The notes under the pieces were generated by a model that searched no databases, had not been told where the DNA came from, and saw only the letters and a list, made by a program, of their open reading frames with translations. The position numbers and the translations under genes were made by a program. A stretch of DNA of 64,000 bases. It comes from Corynebacterium suicordis DSM 45110. GTDB lineage: Bacteria; Actinomycetota; Actinomycetes; Mycobacteriales; Mycobacteriaceae. Position 1 is the first letter of the stretch; every line of letters starts with the position of its first letter. Of this stretch, positions 63,373 through 64,000 are shown in pieces. The DNA is taken from contig NZ_JADKMY010000001.1 in assembly GCF_015351405.1 (NCBI RefSeq), forward strand, positions 1-64,000, given 5' to 3'.

Positions 63373-63378
63373 TAGACT
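63373..63378 (+). promoter_or_regulatory. -10 hexamer of DUF4442 gene
   Basis: TAGACT ends exactly seven bases before the ATG at 63386, with no ribosome site. Confidence 0.4.
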
Positions 63379-63385
63379 GGTGCAA

Positions 63386-64000
63386 ATGAAACTGCTTCAG
63401 AATCCCGGCACCGTACTGCGCGATGTGCAGAAGTCGATTGCCCGTTTGCCCCTGACTGCGACCTCGTGGGCAATGCAATCCCCAGAGCGCCTTCGTCGCA
63501 CCATGAACCTGTGGCCGCCACTGGCCGGTGGCGGCATCCGGATCACGGACATCAGCGAGGACTGGCGTCAAGCTCGAATTGAGATCAAGCTAGCACCGTG
63601 GAATGCCAACATGCACGGCGCGGTATTCGGTGGCACGCTCTACGCCATGACGGATTTCCTGTTCGGCACCATCATCGCCCGAGTGCTGGGCAAGGAATTC
63701 GAAGTGTGGACCCGCACGGGCACCTTCCAGTACCTGGCGCCCGGCCGCAACGGTGCGTATATGGAAGTGGAATTTGACCGAGAGATGGAGAAATGGGTGC
63801 GGGAGACCGTTGCCCAGGACGGTTACTGCAACGTCCCTTACACCTGCGTGATCAAGAACCGCGATGGATCAGTGGTGGGCATCGGCCAGCAGAGCCTGCA
63901 CGCTCGCCCTCGTGGTGGCGGTAAGCGTGCCGACGCCCCGCAGCAGGCAAAACACGCTAATGGCCTGGTGCTGGAATCATTGGCCACCACGCTGATCTGG
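63386..64000 (+). CDS. DUF4442 / hotdog thioesterase-like protein (partial)
   Basis: The first 205 codons of a gene running off the window. The translation starts MKLLQNPGTVLRD and contains NANMHGAVFGGTLYAMTDF (near residue 73-91), the hotdog-fold helix with the active-site region of PaaI-like thioesterases, then FQYLAPGRNG. A DUF4442 thioesterase role on acyl-CoA esters is likely. The divergent alpha/beta hydrolase gene starts 59 bp away, and a dispersed word copy lies between them. The C-terminal end and total length are not visible. Confidence 0.75.
   Translation, partial: MKLLQNPGTVLRDVQKSIARLPLTATSWAMQSPERLRRTMNLWPPLAGGGIRITDISEDWRQARIEIKLAPWNANMHGAVFGGTLYAMTDFLFGTIIARVLGKEFEVWTRTGTFQYLAPGRNGAYMEVEFDREMEKWVRETVAQDGYCNVPYTCVIKNRDGSVVGIGQQSLHARPRGGGKRADAPQQAKHANGLVLESLATTLIW

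Noticed and set aside
1-64000. CRISPR arrays, tRNA/rRNA genes, insertion sequences
   Set aside because: No regularly spaced repeats, no tRNA-like cloverleaf and no transposase-like frame were seen in the window.

Overview
The window reads as a chromosomal segment of a Corynebacterium or close relative in the Mycobacteriales. The evidence is the adjacent arabinan biosynthesis genes aftA and emb, the divergent EsrI / EsrS-EsrR envelope stress module, a gltBD operon, a metB gene preceded by a McbR-like site, a base composition near 60% GC, and many genes that appear to have leaderless transcripts (a -10 hexamer ending 7-8 nt before the start codon, with no Shine-Dalgarno sequence).

Layout. 1-3.3 kb: a self-regulated GntR/ABC-transporter operon with a clear inverted-repeat operator. 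3.3-10.6 kb: a NYN-domain protein, then aftA and emb for cell-wall arabinan. 10.8-14.1 kb: secreted GH25 muramidase, PrsW-type membrane protease and an anchored hypothetical. 14.1-18.2 kb: M13 peptidase, VOC protein, S4 RNA-binding protein, LysE exporter. 18.2-24.4 kb: gltD/gltB. 24.7-28.7 kb: Tag glycosylase, an intergenic pair of inverted consensus DnaA boxes, a small membrane protein and HrpB helicase. 28.7-32.7 kb: EsrISR-like three-component system and a GlsB/YeaQ membrane protein. 32.8-39.3 kb: nitronate monooxygenase-like protein, flavodoxin-like protein, AT3-SGNH acyltransferase, MOSC protein, sirtuin. 50.1-64 kb: YbjQ, SDR, a Gln/Pro/Gly-repeat anchored protein, GNAT, metB, sugar O-acetyltransferase, DMT transporter, Mpg glycosylase, an SMP-30 lactonase paired with a divergent G6PDH, a DUF1801 protein, an HNH lipoprotein, a GT87 glycosyltransferase, an alpha/beta hydrolase and a partial DUF4442 protein.

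The exceptional region is the low-GC island at about 39.3-50.0 kb. It holds five overlapping plus-strand genes: a Z1-domain SF2 helicase-like ATPase, a PD-(D/E)XK nuclease, a GHKL ATPase, an unknown protein and a DUF6339-like protein. A MutL-like GHKL ATPase follows after 86 bp. A convergent gene encodes a 5-methylcytosine DNA methyltransferase whose C-terminus is an endonuclease III-like domain with a complete Cys-X6-Cys-X2-Cys-X5-Cys iron-sulfur motif. I read this as a modification-linked anti-phage system related to the MutL/Z1 (MZA-like) neighbourhoods. It differs in having two GHKL ATPases, no AIPR or Vsr gene, and a methyltransferase-glycosylase fusion.

A second, genome-wide signal is a dispersed word: GTGGCGTCG followed by an A/G-rich tail. 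It has 16 exact-core copies in both orientations, 15 of them inside genes, and none in the island. It behaves like an uptake- or architecture-type sequence that the newly acquired island lacks.
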